Assembly: GCF_964355755.1 (NCBI RefSeq)
Contig: NC_092672.1
Coordinates: 27,710,501 to 27,774,500, forward strand
DNA from: Antedon mediterranea
Taxonomy: Eukaryota > Echinodermata > Crinoidea > Comatulida > Antedonidae
Length of the DNA: 64,000 bases
Reading direction: 5' to 3'
The notes beneath the pieces are model-generated. The model made no database searches. It was not told the origin of the DNA and worked only from the letters and a program-made list of their open reading frames with translations. The translations under genes were made by a program, and so were the position numbers. Below are positions 53,401 through 55,655 of the stretch, in pieces. Each line of letters begins with the position of its first letter. The first letter of the stretch is position 1.

Positions 53401-55655
53401 GGTAATAATATGTAATGAATAAAATGAATCGGAATAAAATACTTTTAATTTGTAATTACATTTTGTTATATTTAGAATTTTTACTCAAGTGATACTACTA
53501 GTGATCCTGGTATTCCGATAGTTATAGCAAGGTACATCACAAATATTGGTCTTGGTGTTTCAATCGCTTGTTTACTTGCAACTATATTTACCTTTACAAC
53601 CAACAGGTAGGGCTTAGTTTTTATCATAAGTATTTTATACGTTCACTAGAAACTTTGTTGAAATTATGTAAATATTGTAATGTTTTAAAATGTATTCTTA
53701 TAGCAGAAGTTAACAGTGCATTTTGGGCATTATTATTTTTTGTACAATGCATTATAAAGCAGAACTTGTTTATTTTCCTTTTATTTTTCAGAAAGCTACG
53801 AAACAGTAAACCACAACAGATTTTATGTCACTTGTGTGTATCACTACTCGGCTTGTATTTGATCTTTCTCGTTGGAATTGACAGAACAAAAAAACGGCGC
53901 GCTTGTACTGTAATCGCTGGACTGATTCACTACTTTTTGCTCACATCTATCTTTTGGATGTCAGTGCAGGCTATTCATATGTATTATTTATTTGTTAAAG
54001 TGTATGATACACACATTTCTAGGTTTTTCTTTAAGGCCTGTCTTTTTGCTTGGGGTAAGTGGCTCATCATATACTCTAATTTTATCAGAATTCTGTATAA
54101 GTGCTATTTTTCAGTACACATTATTGTAAAAAAAAGATCAATGTAAAAAAATGTATTAAAAGCATGCCATTGATGATAAAAACTGATGTTGTGTAAGAGA
54201 TATACACTTGGGAAAATGAATGTACTGGTGTTATGCATTATTATTATTTGTTTTAAAGTTTTGTCAATTAGTAATAATGTAAGCTTATCGTAATTACAAA
54301 TGTTAAATTTATAACATTTACAAACTTTAATTCGTTAACAATGATAATGCCAATGTGTGAAGTGAAAACAAATCATATGCAAATGGAGGCATATGCTCGA
54401 TTGGATTATCAAAGCGATGACGGGAATTGTTGTTGACAATAATATCGATGCTAGTATCATGTGTACGTGAACAGTTTTCTGATTAAAATATTGTATCTGA
54501 TCATAATGTTTTCAATATTAACAGGTCTACCAGTTGTAATTGTTGCTGTAACTGTTGGAATTGATGTTGAAAATTATGCTAATACAGACTAGTAAGTAAC
54601 GTTAGCCTACTGCACAGATACCAGATTAAACCTCCTTATCTAATGATATTACTTTTCTTTTCATTCTTTTTTTTATGTACTTTCCATCTATTGTAACATG
54701 ATCTAATGTATTATTATTATATTATATTATTTGGAAACTCTGTTATTAATGTATGGAATTTCCCATTTGTAATGAAAATGTGTTTCAGTTAAGCAAACCA
54801 TTGTTTACTTTACAAATTTCACATCTACCATTTCACATTTTGCATTCGCAGTATTTGTTTATCCTCACTTTTGTAAATGTCTTGTAAAATAAATGTTATC
54901 TCATTTATGGCAGGGTCTAGTCTCGGTTTTGGCAATCTTGCAGATATTTTTTGTATTCATGTTTTCCAATTGATAGTAATTAATATGCCTACCTTATATA
55001 TTTCTAAAATTATCATTGTATTAGTACCTATTTAATATTAATAGTACTAATAATAAACAGTATTTACACTTGTATTACTCTTTTTTTCAGTTGCTTCCTT
55101 GCTGTAACCCGTATGTATTACGGCGTAGCATTACCTATTGCAGTCACACTACTCACCAATGTGGTTGTATTTGTTATGGTATTACACAGTCTAAGTAAAC
55201 TTGGCAACGTTGCAAAACAAGCTCACAAAATTCGTAAGAAGCGGAAGGGCATGTATTTACTACAGAATGCCGTGTGTATATCGGCTGTGATGGGAATGAC
55301 GTGGCTTATTGGATTCTTTGCAATTGGTAGTGCCTCCGAGATTGTCCAGTTACTTTTCTGTATCCTGAATTCTTTTCAAGGATTCTTTATATTCGTTATG
55401 TATTGTTTCAGAAGTAAAGATATTCGTAGATTTTGGGCAGACAAAACCTTCAAAAAATGTTACGCGATGTCGTCATCATTTATAGGAGCAAAAAATAGCA
55501 ATCTGTACTCTAGTGGGGGTAAAAGTACTGGTTTTAATTCATCGGCTTCTGGAAGAAACCAAACACATTCAGATTCTAGGAATTATTCAAATAGCAACCA
55601 AGTTTCCTTTGCCCGATCTTCACGTGTTTCTAATGACTTTAGTTATCGGACGTAA
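2428..55655 (+). CDS. Giant HYR-rich adhesion GPCR (whole gene, split into 53 exons listed separately)
   Basis: This is a predicted cell-surface receptor: signal peptide, 38 HYR domains (about residues 21-3273), EGF-like (3274-3311), Ig-like (3312-3402), SEA-like (about 3403-3505), a cysteine-containing linker (about 3506-3581), GAIN plus GPS (about 3582-3868), seven transmembrane helices and a serine/asparagine-rich tail. Exon joins were made by hand from AG/GT sites; the phases agree throughout and the chain totals 12,630 nt including the stop. The GPS and helices follow the adhesion (B2) GPCR family, in which autoproteolysis at HL|T leaves a tethered agonist. SEA plus Ig before GAIN recalls vertebrate ADGRF receptors, but the HYR array is not a vertebrate feature. 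HYR domains occur in echinoderm hyalin and other adhesive extracellular proteins, so matrix or cell adhesion is the inferred role. The body from 11110 is well supported; the link to the signal exon at 2428 is less certain. Confidence 0.88.
2660..3180. repeat. Two diverged copies of an AT-rich repeat
   Basis: The words gttacggacgggaaatatc at about 2706 and gttaaggacgggacatatc at about 3087 begin similar ~70-bp stretches (both continue with catttaaatcc and a later accatg). The word cccatccg near 2878 and 4230 is the reverse of part of it. Confidence 0.5.
3521..3786 (+). mobile_element. tRNA-derived SINE
   Basis: RNA polymerase III box A-like tggcttggtgg at 3529-3539 and a perfect box B ggttcaagtcc at 3573-3583 have tRNA spacing. 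The body runs about 200 bp and ends in a (TAAAA)n tail at about 3748-3786. Not a functional tRNA: no cloverleaf 3' half was found. Confidence 0.8.
3787..7140. other. Noncoding, repeat-scattered stretch
   Basis: AT-rich sequence with no supported exon. Contains ggggcggacacaggg-type dispersed repeat near 5005, a pyrimidine-rich CT tract at 6679-6740, and scattered short frames without domains. Part of the receptor's first intron if the signal exon is correct. Confidence 0.4.
7141..7240 (-). mobile_element. GTCGG-family element, short copy
   Basis: About 100 bp in reverse: starts aacaaggtcaacagcc, contains a single cgac/agac tract, and ends tatagagtcgcg. This is the long element with its middle removed, leaving one microsatellite tract. 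Confidence 0.7.
7573..9403 (+). CDS. Four-exon small gene, 187 aa, unknown function
   Basis: Coding exons are 7573-7585, 8166-8366, 8903-9046 and 9198-9403. All joins are phase 1 and all use GT-AG; the donors begin gtaag, gtaaat and gtaag. The sum is 564 nt with the stop at 9401-9403. The N-terminus has a CIYCFC cluster followed by a Cys and several His (ACRHL, then HD and DH), which may be a metal-binding finger. The middle is a Leu/Glu/Lys-rich predicted coiled coil (around SLEENLEHLRNEL). The C-terminus is compact and helical-looking, with WEIMKSHL. I do not recognise the family. A further GT/AG-bounded segment at 8554-8607 was left out because its phase does not fit. Exon 1 is only 13 nt and is the weakest part. 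The gene lies on the same strand as the receptor and possibly inside its first intron. Confidence 0.5.
9558..10476. repeat. Tandem direct duplication, about 445-bp unit
   Basis: Sequence from agttattttattttaattt at 9558 recurs at 10003 with few substitutions and small indels, including the run of aggcctag words and the closing ttaaaaataaacag (about 9990 and 10462). Lies 3' of the small gene. Confidence 0.85.
10477..11109. other. Noncoding stretch before the first HYR exon
   Basis: No exon supported. At about 11016-11032 it holds tccacgcgactaaaaat, a solo terminus of the GTCGG-family element in reverse orientation. Confidence 0.4.
11110..11388 (+). CDS. HYR exon 1 (type A)
   Basis: 93 residues, phase 1-1. 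Opens DNNSSMIECP and carries VTWDHP, GTHTITFTATDSSGN and a second Cys (DICDFGL), the usual HYR signature of two cysteines and a P-G-x-H/T-x-V/I-x-[FY]-x-A-x-D strand. It is the shortest type A copy, lacking the two-residue SN insertion of the others. First recognisable HYR domain of the gene. Confidence 0.88.
11588..11833 (+). CDS. HYR exon 2 (type C)
   Basis: 82 residues, phase 1-1. Opens DNEDPIIKNCP; has VSWIEPTATDNSG, FPIGNSLVTYTA and the second Cys in AICSF. One of only two intact type C exons; its near twin is HYR exon 4. Confidence 0.9.
12060..12314 (+). CDS. HYR exon 3 (type B)
   Basis: 85 residues, phase 1-1. Opens DPESPDIINCP; contains VTWVEPTATDNSG and FPIGDTTVQYNVSDSYGN, with second Cys in ERCSF. 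Donor is GAAG|gtaggt. Confidence 0.9.
12315..13078. other. Intron between HYR exons 3 and 4
   Basis: 764 bp, AT-rich. Its last ~120 bp duplicate the sequence before HYR exon 2 (ttgcaacacaatttactaat region), marking the boundary of the C-B pair duplication. No exon seen in the remainder. Confidence 0.6.
13079..13324 (+). CDS. HYR exon 4 (type C)
   Basis: 82 residues, phase 1-1. Near copy of HYR exon 2. Flanking intron sequence, including the run leading to the acceptor, is also copied, showing a genomic duplication of a C-B pair of about 1.45-1.49 kb. Confidence 0.9.
13510..13764 (+). CDS. HYR exon 5 (type B)
   Basis: 85 residues, phase 1-1. Near copy of HYR exon 3 (differences such as TPVPVADYT and DSFGNYN). 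Second member of the duplicated C-B pair. Confidence 0.9.
13765..14286. other. Intron between HYR exons 5 and 6
   Basis: 522 bp. A stretch near 13990-14100 (gctgaaacttcaggtcaaat) is similar to 32470-32580 in the intron before HYR exon 17, so intron segments were duplicated too. No exon seen. Confidence 0.5.
14287..14571 (+). CDS. HYR exon 6 (type A)
   Basis: 95 residues, phase 1-1. Opens DNERPMVECPKN and carries VTWDPPLASDNSN, the full-length type A form. Donor is GAAG|gtacaa, a weaker match than its neighbours. Confidence 0.9.
14745..14879. repeat. Long hairpin-forming inverted repeat
   Basis: Arms of about 60 bp (14745-14803 and 14818-14879) pair with few mismatches around a 14-bp loop; the inner arm is gggaatatatatttccc. 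Lies in the intron between HYR exons 6 and 7. Could be a small foldback element. Confidence 0.8.
15779..15889 (+). mobile_element. GTCGG-family element, short copy
   Basis: About 110 bp: tttagtcgcgtgcaacgcg start, a short GTCG tract, then gagcacgcgactgcagcc and ggccttgtt. Diverged (tatatcggtcgattgg), so older than the long copies. The ends carry the inverted pair agtcgcgtgc / gcacgcgact. Confidence 0.7.
16529..16783 (+). CDS. HYR exon 7 (type B, subclass I)
   Basis: 85 residues, phase 1-1. Opens DQEAPDIINCP with EFIELESNYTSGNIMFP. The downstream intron starts with a sequence shared with HYR exons 11 and 15, which defines subclass I. Confidence 0.9.
16784..17927. other. Intron between HYR exons 7 and 8
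   Basis: 1.14 kb, repeated almost in full at 24532-25702 and 29566-30989 after the matching subclass I exons. No exon found. Confidence 0.6.
17928..18212 (+). CDS. HYR exon 8 (type A)
   Basis: 95 residues, phase 1-1. Carries DEGSPNATVTWDLPLASD and GIYPITFTADDSSGN. Exon and both flanking introns are closely repeated at HYR exons 10, 12, 14 and 16. Confidence 0.9.
18549..18803 (+). CDS. HYR exon 9 (type B, subclass II)
   Basis: 85 residues, phase 1-1. Has MNMIVNTTTGEEFGIN and SKYTSGYIMFP; pairs with HYR exon 13 rather than with its adjacent B exons. The intron upstream lacks the decayed type C exon present in equivalent places. Confidence 0.9.
19561..20378 (-). mobile_element. GTCGG-family element, long copy 2
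   Basis: About 818 bp in reverse orientation, from aacaaggccaacagcc to cgactaaaaatt. Similar to the copies at 964 and 22261 over its whole length; forms one arm of the inverted repeat. Confidence 0.8.
20920..21720. repeat. Repeat shared with 31320-32215
   Basis: Both stretches contain, in order, atgcctgctaataatc, tccaacca/tccaacta, catcagggcttcaat, tccagga near atagtt, and a G-rich end with ggcagtgtgg. Similarity is patchy. This copy has an 18-G run near 21600. Confidence 0.6.
22261..23059 (+). mobile_element. GTCGG-family element, long copy 3
   Basis: About 799 bp, plus orientation, tttttagtcgcgtggaagcg to ggccttgtt. Opposite arm to the copy at 19561. Confidence 0.8.
23495..23779 (+). CDS. 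HYR exon 10 (type A)
   Basis: 95 residues, phase 1-1. Near copy of HYR exon 8, with substitutions such as SPNTTVTW and CEFTIKVEG. Preceded by the 4.7-kb intron containing the large inverted-repeat insertion. Confidence 0.9.
24002..24165 (+). pseudogene. Decayed type C HYR exon, copy 1
   Basis: After an intact-looking ttatcag acceptor the sequence reads in phase as a type C start (NEEPILYTCPINDTTVN, then TTTGQPTANIS). The conserved Trp is Cys, and homology fades before the strand that should carry the second Cys. No phase-1 donor is visible. It is probably skipped. The right boundary is approximate. Confidence 0.7.
24277..24531 (+). CDS. HYR exon 11 (type B, subclass I)
   Basis: 85 residues, phase 1-1. 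Near copy of HYR exon 7 with IMFLIGDTAVQYN. The copied downstream intron confirms subclass I. Confidence 0.9.
24532..25702. other. Intron between HYR exons 11 and 12
   Basis: 1.17 kb, near copy of the intron at 16784-17927. No exon found. Confidence 0.6.
25703..25987 (+). CDS. HYR exon 12 (type A)
   Basis: 95 residues, phase 1-1. Near copy of HYR exon 8; VNWDPP replaces VTWDLP. The intron after it matches the intron after exon 8 for about 250 bp, then diverges because exon 8's intron is shorter. Confidence 0.9.
25988..26956. other. Intron segment after HYR exon 12
   Basis: Starts as a copy of the intron after HYR exon 8, then holds about 600 bp found only here and (shortened) after exon 14 (28660-28930), leading to the decayed type C exon. 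Confidence 0.5.
26957..27105 (+). pseudogene. Decayed type C HYR exon, copy 2
   Basis: Same relic as at 24002 but further decayed: the first codons are lost, a TAA stop lies just after the acceptor (ccaatgtaaaatacg), and the Trp codon is TGC. The C-terminal half is missing as in the other copies. Right boundary approximate. Confidence 0.7.
27225..27479 (+). CDS. HYR exon 13 (type B, subclass II)
   Basis: 85 residues, phase 1-1. Near copy of HYR exon 9 (YTSGYIMFP form) with INFTWVEPTGTDNSG. Confidence 0.9.
27480..28135. other. Intron between HYR exons 13 and 14
   Basis: 656 bp. It is the uninterrupted counterpart of the 4.7-kb intron after HYR exon 9, which is how the 4-kb insertion was recognised. 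No exon found. Confidence 0.6.
28136..28420 (+). CDS. HYR exon 14 (type A)
   Basis: 95 residues, phase 1-1. Near copy of HYR exon 8 with SVKTDEGSPN and TAHDSSGNIETC. Confidence 0.9.
28421..29034. other. Intron segment after HYR exon 14
   Basis: Shortened relative of the segment after HYR exon 12, ending at the third decayed type C exon. No other exon seen. Confidence 0.5.
29035..29200 (+). pseudogene. Decayed type C HYR exon, copy 3
   Basis: Best preserved of the three relics: acceptor intact and the conserved Trp codon still TGG (ISWIEST). It is truncated at the same place as the others and has no second Cys and no evident donor, so the truncation predates the duplications. Right boundary approximate. 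Confidence 0.7.
29311..29565 (+). CDS. HYR exon 15 (type B, subclass I)
   Basis: 85 residues, phase 1-1. Near copy of HYR exons 7 and 11, with IMFVIGDSAVQYN. Its position about 5.03 kb after exon 11 gives the period of the higher-order repeat. Confidence 0.9.
29566..30705. other. Intron between HYR exons 15 and 16, first part
   Basis: Near copy of 16784-17900, interrupted at its 3' end by the LINE-like fragment that follows. No exon found. Confidence 0.6.
30706..30947 (+). mobile_element. Possible LINE 3' fragment
   Basis: About 240 bp absent from the equivalent introns of HYR exons 8, 10, 12 and 14. Contains ttagttgcccctgcccattg and ends gaataaataaatgaaatga, resembling a 5'-truncated non-LTR retrotransposon tail with a short A-rich repeat. 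Family not identified. Confidence 0.45.
30990..31274 (+). CDS. HYR exon 16 (type A)
   Basis: 95 residues, phase 1-1. N-terminal two thirds match HYR exon 8, but the end reads DTCNFGLNVEG, closer to the FGL endings of exons 1 and 18. It may be a recombinant between subtypes. Last A exon of the recently amplified stretch. Confidence 0.9.
31320..32215. repeat. Repeat shared with 20920-21720
   Basis: Second copy of the patchy repeat described for 20920; it fills much of the 1.7-kb intron between HYR exons 16 and 17. The following 32216-32995 shows only the weak similarity to 13990-14100. Confidence 0.6.
32996..33253 (+). CDS. HYR exon 17 (type B)
   Basis: 86 residues, phase 1-1, one residue longer than other B exons because of LLPPVADYTSGD. 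Otherwise resembles HYR exons 3 and 5. Confidence 0.9.
33325..34471. mobile_element. Foldback element flanked by 138-bp direct repeats
   Basis: Direct repeats 33325-33462 and 34334-34471 are almost identical. Between them is an 871-bp insert that begins tgaggtggtttcccgaatg (33463) and ends with the inverse of that sequence (about 34277-34331); an extra direct copy of the left end (34216-34272) makes a near-perfect 110-bp palindrome at the right side. No coding frame. Confidence 0.75.
33997..34037. repeat. 41-bp near-perfect palindrome
   Basis: 19-bp arms (aaagattatatagagccgc) with a single mismatch and a 3-nt loop (tac), inside the foldback element. Confidence 0.85.
34517..34801 (+). CDS. 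HYR exon 18 (type A)
   Basis: 95 residues, phase 1-1. Diverged type A: DNERPTIKCPKNVTSNNYN, NTDHGSTNATVTWDPP, ending FGLRIQG. Confidence 0.9.
34802..35199. other. Intron between HYR exons 18 and 19
   Basis: 398 bp. Contains two diverged ~75-bp direct repeats around catcagtattgtgggacc (34862) and catgagcattgtggtacc (34953). No exon. Confidence 0.5.
35200..35454 (+). CDS. HYR exon 19 (type B)
   Basis: 85 residues, phase 1-1. Most diverged B exon: DEHILDIINCP start, and FHTLGETPEP where others have TDNSGE. Core strand FPIGSTTVRYNVSDSAEN is kept. Confidence 0.87.
35455..37056. other. 1.6-kb intron with relic repeats
   Basis: Starts with a short inverted repeat (taggtgatcattt, about 35470-35500). 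From about 35640 to 36060, gcgcg-rich words and ctatacgagcaagttaaaaatg recall the interior of the GTCGG-family element (gttatacgagcacgtcaaaagtg), suggesting an old relative. The rest up to 36900 has repeated gacgtcat/tggcca words. No exon. Confidence 0.4.
37057..37341 (+). CDS. HYR exon 20 (type A)
   Basis: 95 residues, phase 1-1. Diverged A exon: DIESPAIDCPTNVTSNNYN, VTWNPPVTSDNSN, ending CDFSFRVQG. Last A exon before the D-E-F trios; its DIE start resembles type D. Confidence 0.9.
37515..37766 (+). CDS. HYR exon 21 (type D, trio 1)
   Basis: 84 residues, phase 1-1. Opens DIEPPEVLTCPDNTTYSTD; core LGTTMVTYEATDTSMN and second Cys in GYCIFYI. First exon of the D-E-F trio. Confidence 0.9.
37899..38138 (+). 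CDS. HYR exon 22 (type E, trio 1)
   Basis: 80 residues, phase 1-1. Opens DDEPPVLECPDDI; core FGTHNVTYTGIDQSGN and second Cys in GTCGFEI. Reads ISIIWSEP, shared only with trio 2. Confidence 0.9.
38457..38699 (+). CDS. HYR exon 23 (type F, trio 1)
   Basis: 81 residues, phase 1-1. Opens DKEPPVISDCPPDMNWTT; core IGDTIVTYTAEDVYAN and second Cys in ATCIFKI. Donor CAAG|gttagt is non-consensus at +3 and is conserved in all six F copies. Confidence 0.9.
38889..39140 (+). CDS. HYR exon 24 (type D, trio 2)
   Basis: 84 residues, phase 1-1. Differs from trio 1 at DSGNPNRT, NLPGS and SNIFQL. Introns are also nearly identical to trio 1. Confidence 0.9.
39280..39519 (+). CDS. HYR exon 25 (type E, trio 2)
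   Basis: 80 residues, phase 1-1. Protein-identical to the trio 1 E exon, including ISIIWSEP. Confidence 0.9.
39838..40080 (+). CDS. HYR exon 26 (type F, trio 2)
   Basis: 81 residues, phase 1-1. Only trio with YIDDTIV instead of YIGDTIV, losing the conserved Gly of the core strand. Confidence 0.9.
40270..40521 (+). CDS. HYR exon 27 (type D, trio 3)
   Basis: 84 residues, phase 1-1. Shares DPGNPNKT and NVPGS with trio 1; unique FYISII ending. Confidence 0.9.
40655..40894 (+). CDS. HYR exon 28 (type E, trio 3)
   Basis: 80 residues, phase 1-1. First E exon with ISITWSEP, the form kept in trios 4 and 5. Confidence 0.9.
41214..41456 (+). CDS. HYR exon 29 (type F, trio 3)
   Basis: 81 residues, phase 1-1. 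Protein-identical to the trio 1 F exon. Confidence 0.9.
41646..41897 (+). CDS. HYR exon 30 (type D, trio 4)
   Basis: 84 residues, phase 1-1. Reads VLSCPDN (others VLTCPDN) and DSGNPNKT; the VLSC form recurs in the last D exon. Confidence 0.9.
42030..42269 (+). CDS. HYR exon 31 (type E, trio 4)
   Basis: 80 residues, phase 1-1. Protein-identical to the trio 3 E exon, with a synonymous ACG Thr codon in PTYTD. Confidence 0.9.
42589..42831 (+). CDS. HYR exon 32 (type F, trio 4)
   Basis: 81 residues, phase 1-1. LLPTHSNG replaces LLSTHSNG, shared with trio 5. Confidence 0.9.
43004..43255 (+). CDS. HYR exon 33 (type D, trio 5)
   Basis: 84 residues, phase 1-1. Unique NPNRSDVNW, which removes the N-glycosylation-like NRT site of trio 2. 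Acceptor sequence (atttgcag) differs from earlier D exons. Confidence 0.9.
43388..43627 (+). CDS. HYR exon 34 (type E, trio 5)
   Basis: 80 residues, phase 1-1. Reads TDNSAKTVIL where others have TDNSGNTVIL. The intron after it is shortened by about 140 bp. Confidence 0.9.
43804..44046 (+). CDS. HYR exon 35 (type F, trio 5)
   Basis: 81 residues, phase 1-1. Protein-identical to the trio 4 F exon. Confidence 0.9.
44217..44232 (+). pseudogene. Stub of a type D HYR exon
   Basis: The acceptor and first 16-17 bases of a D exon (DIEPPE) are present, then the sequence switches within CAGA to the intron that normally precedes an F exon. The rest of D, all of E and the intervening introns are missing. 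The frame stays open from the stub into HYR exon 36, so use of the upstream acceptor would add about 20 residues. Confidence 0.8.
44277..44519 (+). CDS. HYR exon 36 (type F, orphan)
   Basis: 81 residues, phase 1-1. The most diverged F exon: DKEAPVIS, TATWTEPTAEDNAG, SFLPTHRNG, ATCNFTI. It has lost its D and E partners by deletion. Both its own acceptor (taacag) and the D-stub acceptor upstream are available. Confidence 0.88.
44715..44966 (+). CDS. HYR exon 37 (type D, last)
   Basis: 84 residues, phase 1-1. VLSCPDN form with NPYKTNVNW, LDYRSNIDPSS. More diverged than trios 1-5, so likely an older copy at the array edge. Confidence 0.9.
45026..45126 (+). mobile_element. 101-bp GTCGG mini-element with TA duplication
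   Basis: Inserted in the last D-E intron. The five paralogous introns read tttttaattctg without interruption; here tagttcactatgtgg to ggccttgt is inserted between two TA dinucleotides. This defines both ends of this short form. Confidence 0.8.
45203..45442 (+). CDS. HYR exon 38 (type E, last; GC donor)
   Basis: 80 residues, phase 1-1. Reads PDTSEISITW and SGHMFVVGIHNVAYTG. The donor is GGAG|gcaagc, whereas all five other E exons have GAAG|gtaagc, so the intron must be a GC-AG intron. No GT donor in the right phase lies nearby before the stop. Confidence 0.88.
45606..45719 (+). CDS. EGF-like domain exon
   Basis: 38 residues, phase 1-1. Six cysteines in EGF spacing: DSCSSLPCQNGGTC, then MCICP and GNLCQ. 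No calcium-binding consensus (D-x-D/N-E) at the start. Links the HYR block to the Ig domain. Confidence 0.9.
45720..46594. other. Intron between EGF and Ig exons
   Basis: 875 bp, no repeat family or exon recognised. Confidence 0.5.
46595..46867 (+). CDS. Ig-like domain exon
   Basis: 91 residues, phase 1-1. Typical Ig marks: VTFQC (first Cys), WRWYKDD (core Trp), and GNQGYYYCKA (D/G-x-Y-x-C second Cys). Ends VLVVTG, the usual last strand. A single Ig precedes the SEA-like region, as in ADGRF-type receptors. Confidence 0.88.
46868..47264. other. Intron between Ig and SEA exons
   Basis: 397 bp, AT-rich, nothing recognised. Confidence 0.5.
47265..47377 (+). CDS. SEA-like domain, first exon
   Basis: Phase 1 to phase 0. 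Reads VPVSVSFLNLQFTSVL, then SSEEFKN and a strand TIIVNL, matching the opening strand-helix of SEA domains (hydrophobic strand, L..S.EF). No other domain was considered as good a fit. Confidence 0.75.
47378..47782. other. Intron inside the SEA-like domain
   Basis: 405 bp. Contains an AG/GT-bounded 22-23-nt segment near 47572 that would break the frame and was not used. Nothing else seen. Confidence 0.5.
47783..47978 (+). CDS. SEA-like domain, second exon
   Basis: Phase 0 to phase 1. Continues the SEA pattern: helix then FVQVLRLSAGSVIADINIH, the G-S-V turn that in many SEA domains is the autocleavage site. Ends with a Ser/Asn-rich stretch before the next cysteines. Confidence 0.8.
48119..48220 (+). 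CDS. Linker exon before GAIN, with two Cys
   Basis: Phase 1-1, about 34 residues: ENCSKDIIEG, GSSAVGQNVSSEEVCPQS. Together with the next exon it may form a cysteine-bridged module like the hormone-receptor motif found before GAIN, but the match is weak. Confidence 0.75.
48221..49697. other. 1.48-kb intron before the HRM-like exon
   Basis: Contains a 20-T run near 48664 and AT-rich sequence; no exon or clear mobile element. Confidence 0.5.
49698..49822 (+). CDS. Hormone-receptor-motif-like exon
   Basis: Phase 1 to phase 0. Contains GFSICFSDGLSPAMWQEV and HRNCSEATSDQLLERL. The Cys, then Trp, then Cys order resembles an HRM domain and the residues after it start the first GAIN helix. Assigned by position and pattern only. 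Confidence 0.75.
49823..50201. other. Intron between the HRM-like exon and GAIN exon 1
   Basis: 379 bp, AT-rich, nothing recognised. Confidence 0.5.
50202..50351 (+). CDS. GAIN domain exon 1 (helical subdomain)
   Basis: Phase 0-0, 50 residues. Amphipathic helices EENAEEVLQAVNNITT and GLEATAEIIESVISVN match GAIN subdomain A (residues before the beta-sandwich). Confidence 0.83.
50445..50814 (+). CDS. GAIN domain exon 2
   Basis: Phase 0 to phase 1, about 123 residues. Has helix VTSTLVDTVASLFEV, the helix SRIVESLEEQLAVV, then strands YVFITNTVAVQAQ and ASVSIYIP typical of the GAIN A-to-B transition (P-x-x-I/L after the strand). Confidence 0.88.
51071..51243 (+). CDS. GAIN domain exon 3 (beta-sandwich)
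   Basis: Phase 1 to phase 0. LRVVTVVYNDSSLFP, then VISTSIPGVELKNLSDPI and ITTFIP: the V-x-N-S-x-I/P and L-x-x-P-I strands of GAIN subdomain B. Confidence 0.88.
51461..51628 (+). CDS. GPS exon with tethered agonist
   Basis: Phase 0-0, 56 residues. Complete GPS: CVFWDF, GGWSGTGC, then CHCDHLTNFAILM. The cleavage triad His-Leu|Thr is intact (His codon 51602, Thr codon 51608), so autoproteolysis is expected from family knowledge. The new N-terminus TNFAILM is a canonical Stachel sequence. Confidence 0.95.
52562..52773. mobile_element. 212-bp MITE with 54-bp terminal inverted repeats
   Basis: Left end ccccaaaaaaattgcaag (52562-52615) and its inverse (52720-52773) pair over about 54 bp. Both sides are flanked by TAA (52559-52561 and 52774-52776), a 3-bp target duplication as in PIF/Harbinger elements. 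It lies in the intron between the GPS and TM1 exons, whose other parts (51629-52561, 52774-53475) hold nothing recognised. Confidence 0.85.
53476..53606 (+). CDS. 7TM exon 1 (TM1)
   Basis: Phase 0 to phase 2. Short linker NFYSSDTTSD, then hydrophobic helix ITNIGLGVSIACLLATIF ending in TTNR. The 1.85-kb intron before it separates the Stachel from TM1. Confidence 0.9.
53792..54054 (+). CDS. 7TM exon 2 (TM2-TM3, start of TM4)
   Basis: Phase 2 to phase 1. TM2 ILCHLCVSLLGLYLIFLVGI, then DRTKKRRAC (basic loop; Cys for the extracellular disulfide), TM3 GLIHYFLLTSIFWMSVQAIH, ending FFFKACLFAWG. These are family B2 landmarks (HYF.L..F.WM..E/QA). Confidence 0.95.
54055..55090. other. Introns flanking the short TM4 exon
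   Basis: 470 bp and 499 bp of AT-rich sequence on either side of 54525-54591. No repeats recognised. Confidence 0.5.
54525..54591 (+). CDS. 7TM exon 3 (TM4 and loop 2)
   Basis: Phase 1 to phase 2, 67 nt. GLPVVIVAVTVGID completes TM4 (the GxP motif), followed by loop residues NYANTD. The split codon joins TA to T, giving the Tyr before the loop-2 Cys (YCF). Confidence 0.92.
55091..55655 (+). CDS. 7TM exon 4 (TM5-TM7, tail, stop)
   Basis: TM5 GVALPIAVTLLTNVVVFV; basic loop KIRKKRKG; TM6 GMTWLIGFFA with the family's switch Trp; TM7 CILNSFQGFFIFVMYC (LNS-QG motif). The cytoplasmic tail of about 75 residues is rich in Ser and Asn, with no domain recognised. Stop at 55653-55655. Confidence 0.95.

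Noticed and set aside
53568-54146. Single long open frame of 192 residues
   Set aside because: It merges two receptor exons with an intron that happens to stay open; splice sites at 53606, 53792 and 54054 match family homology.
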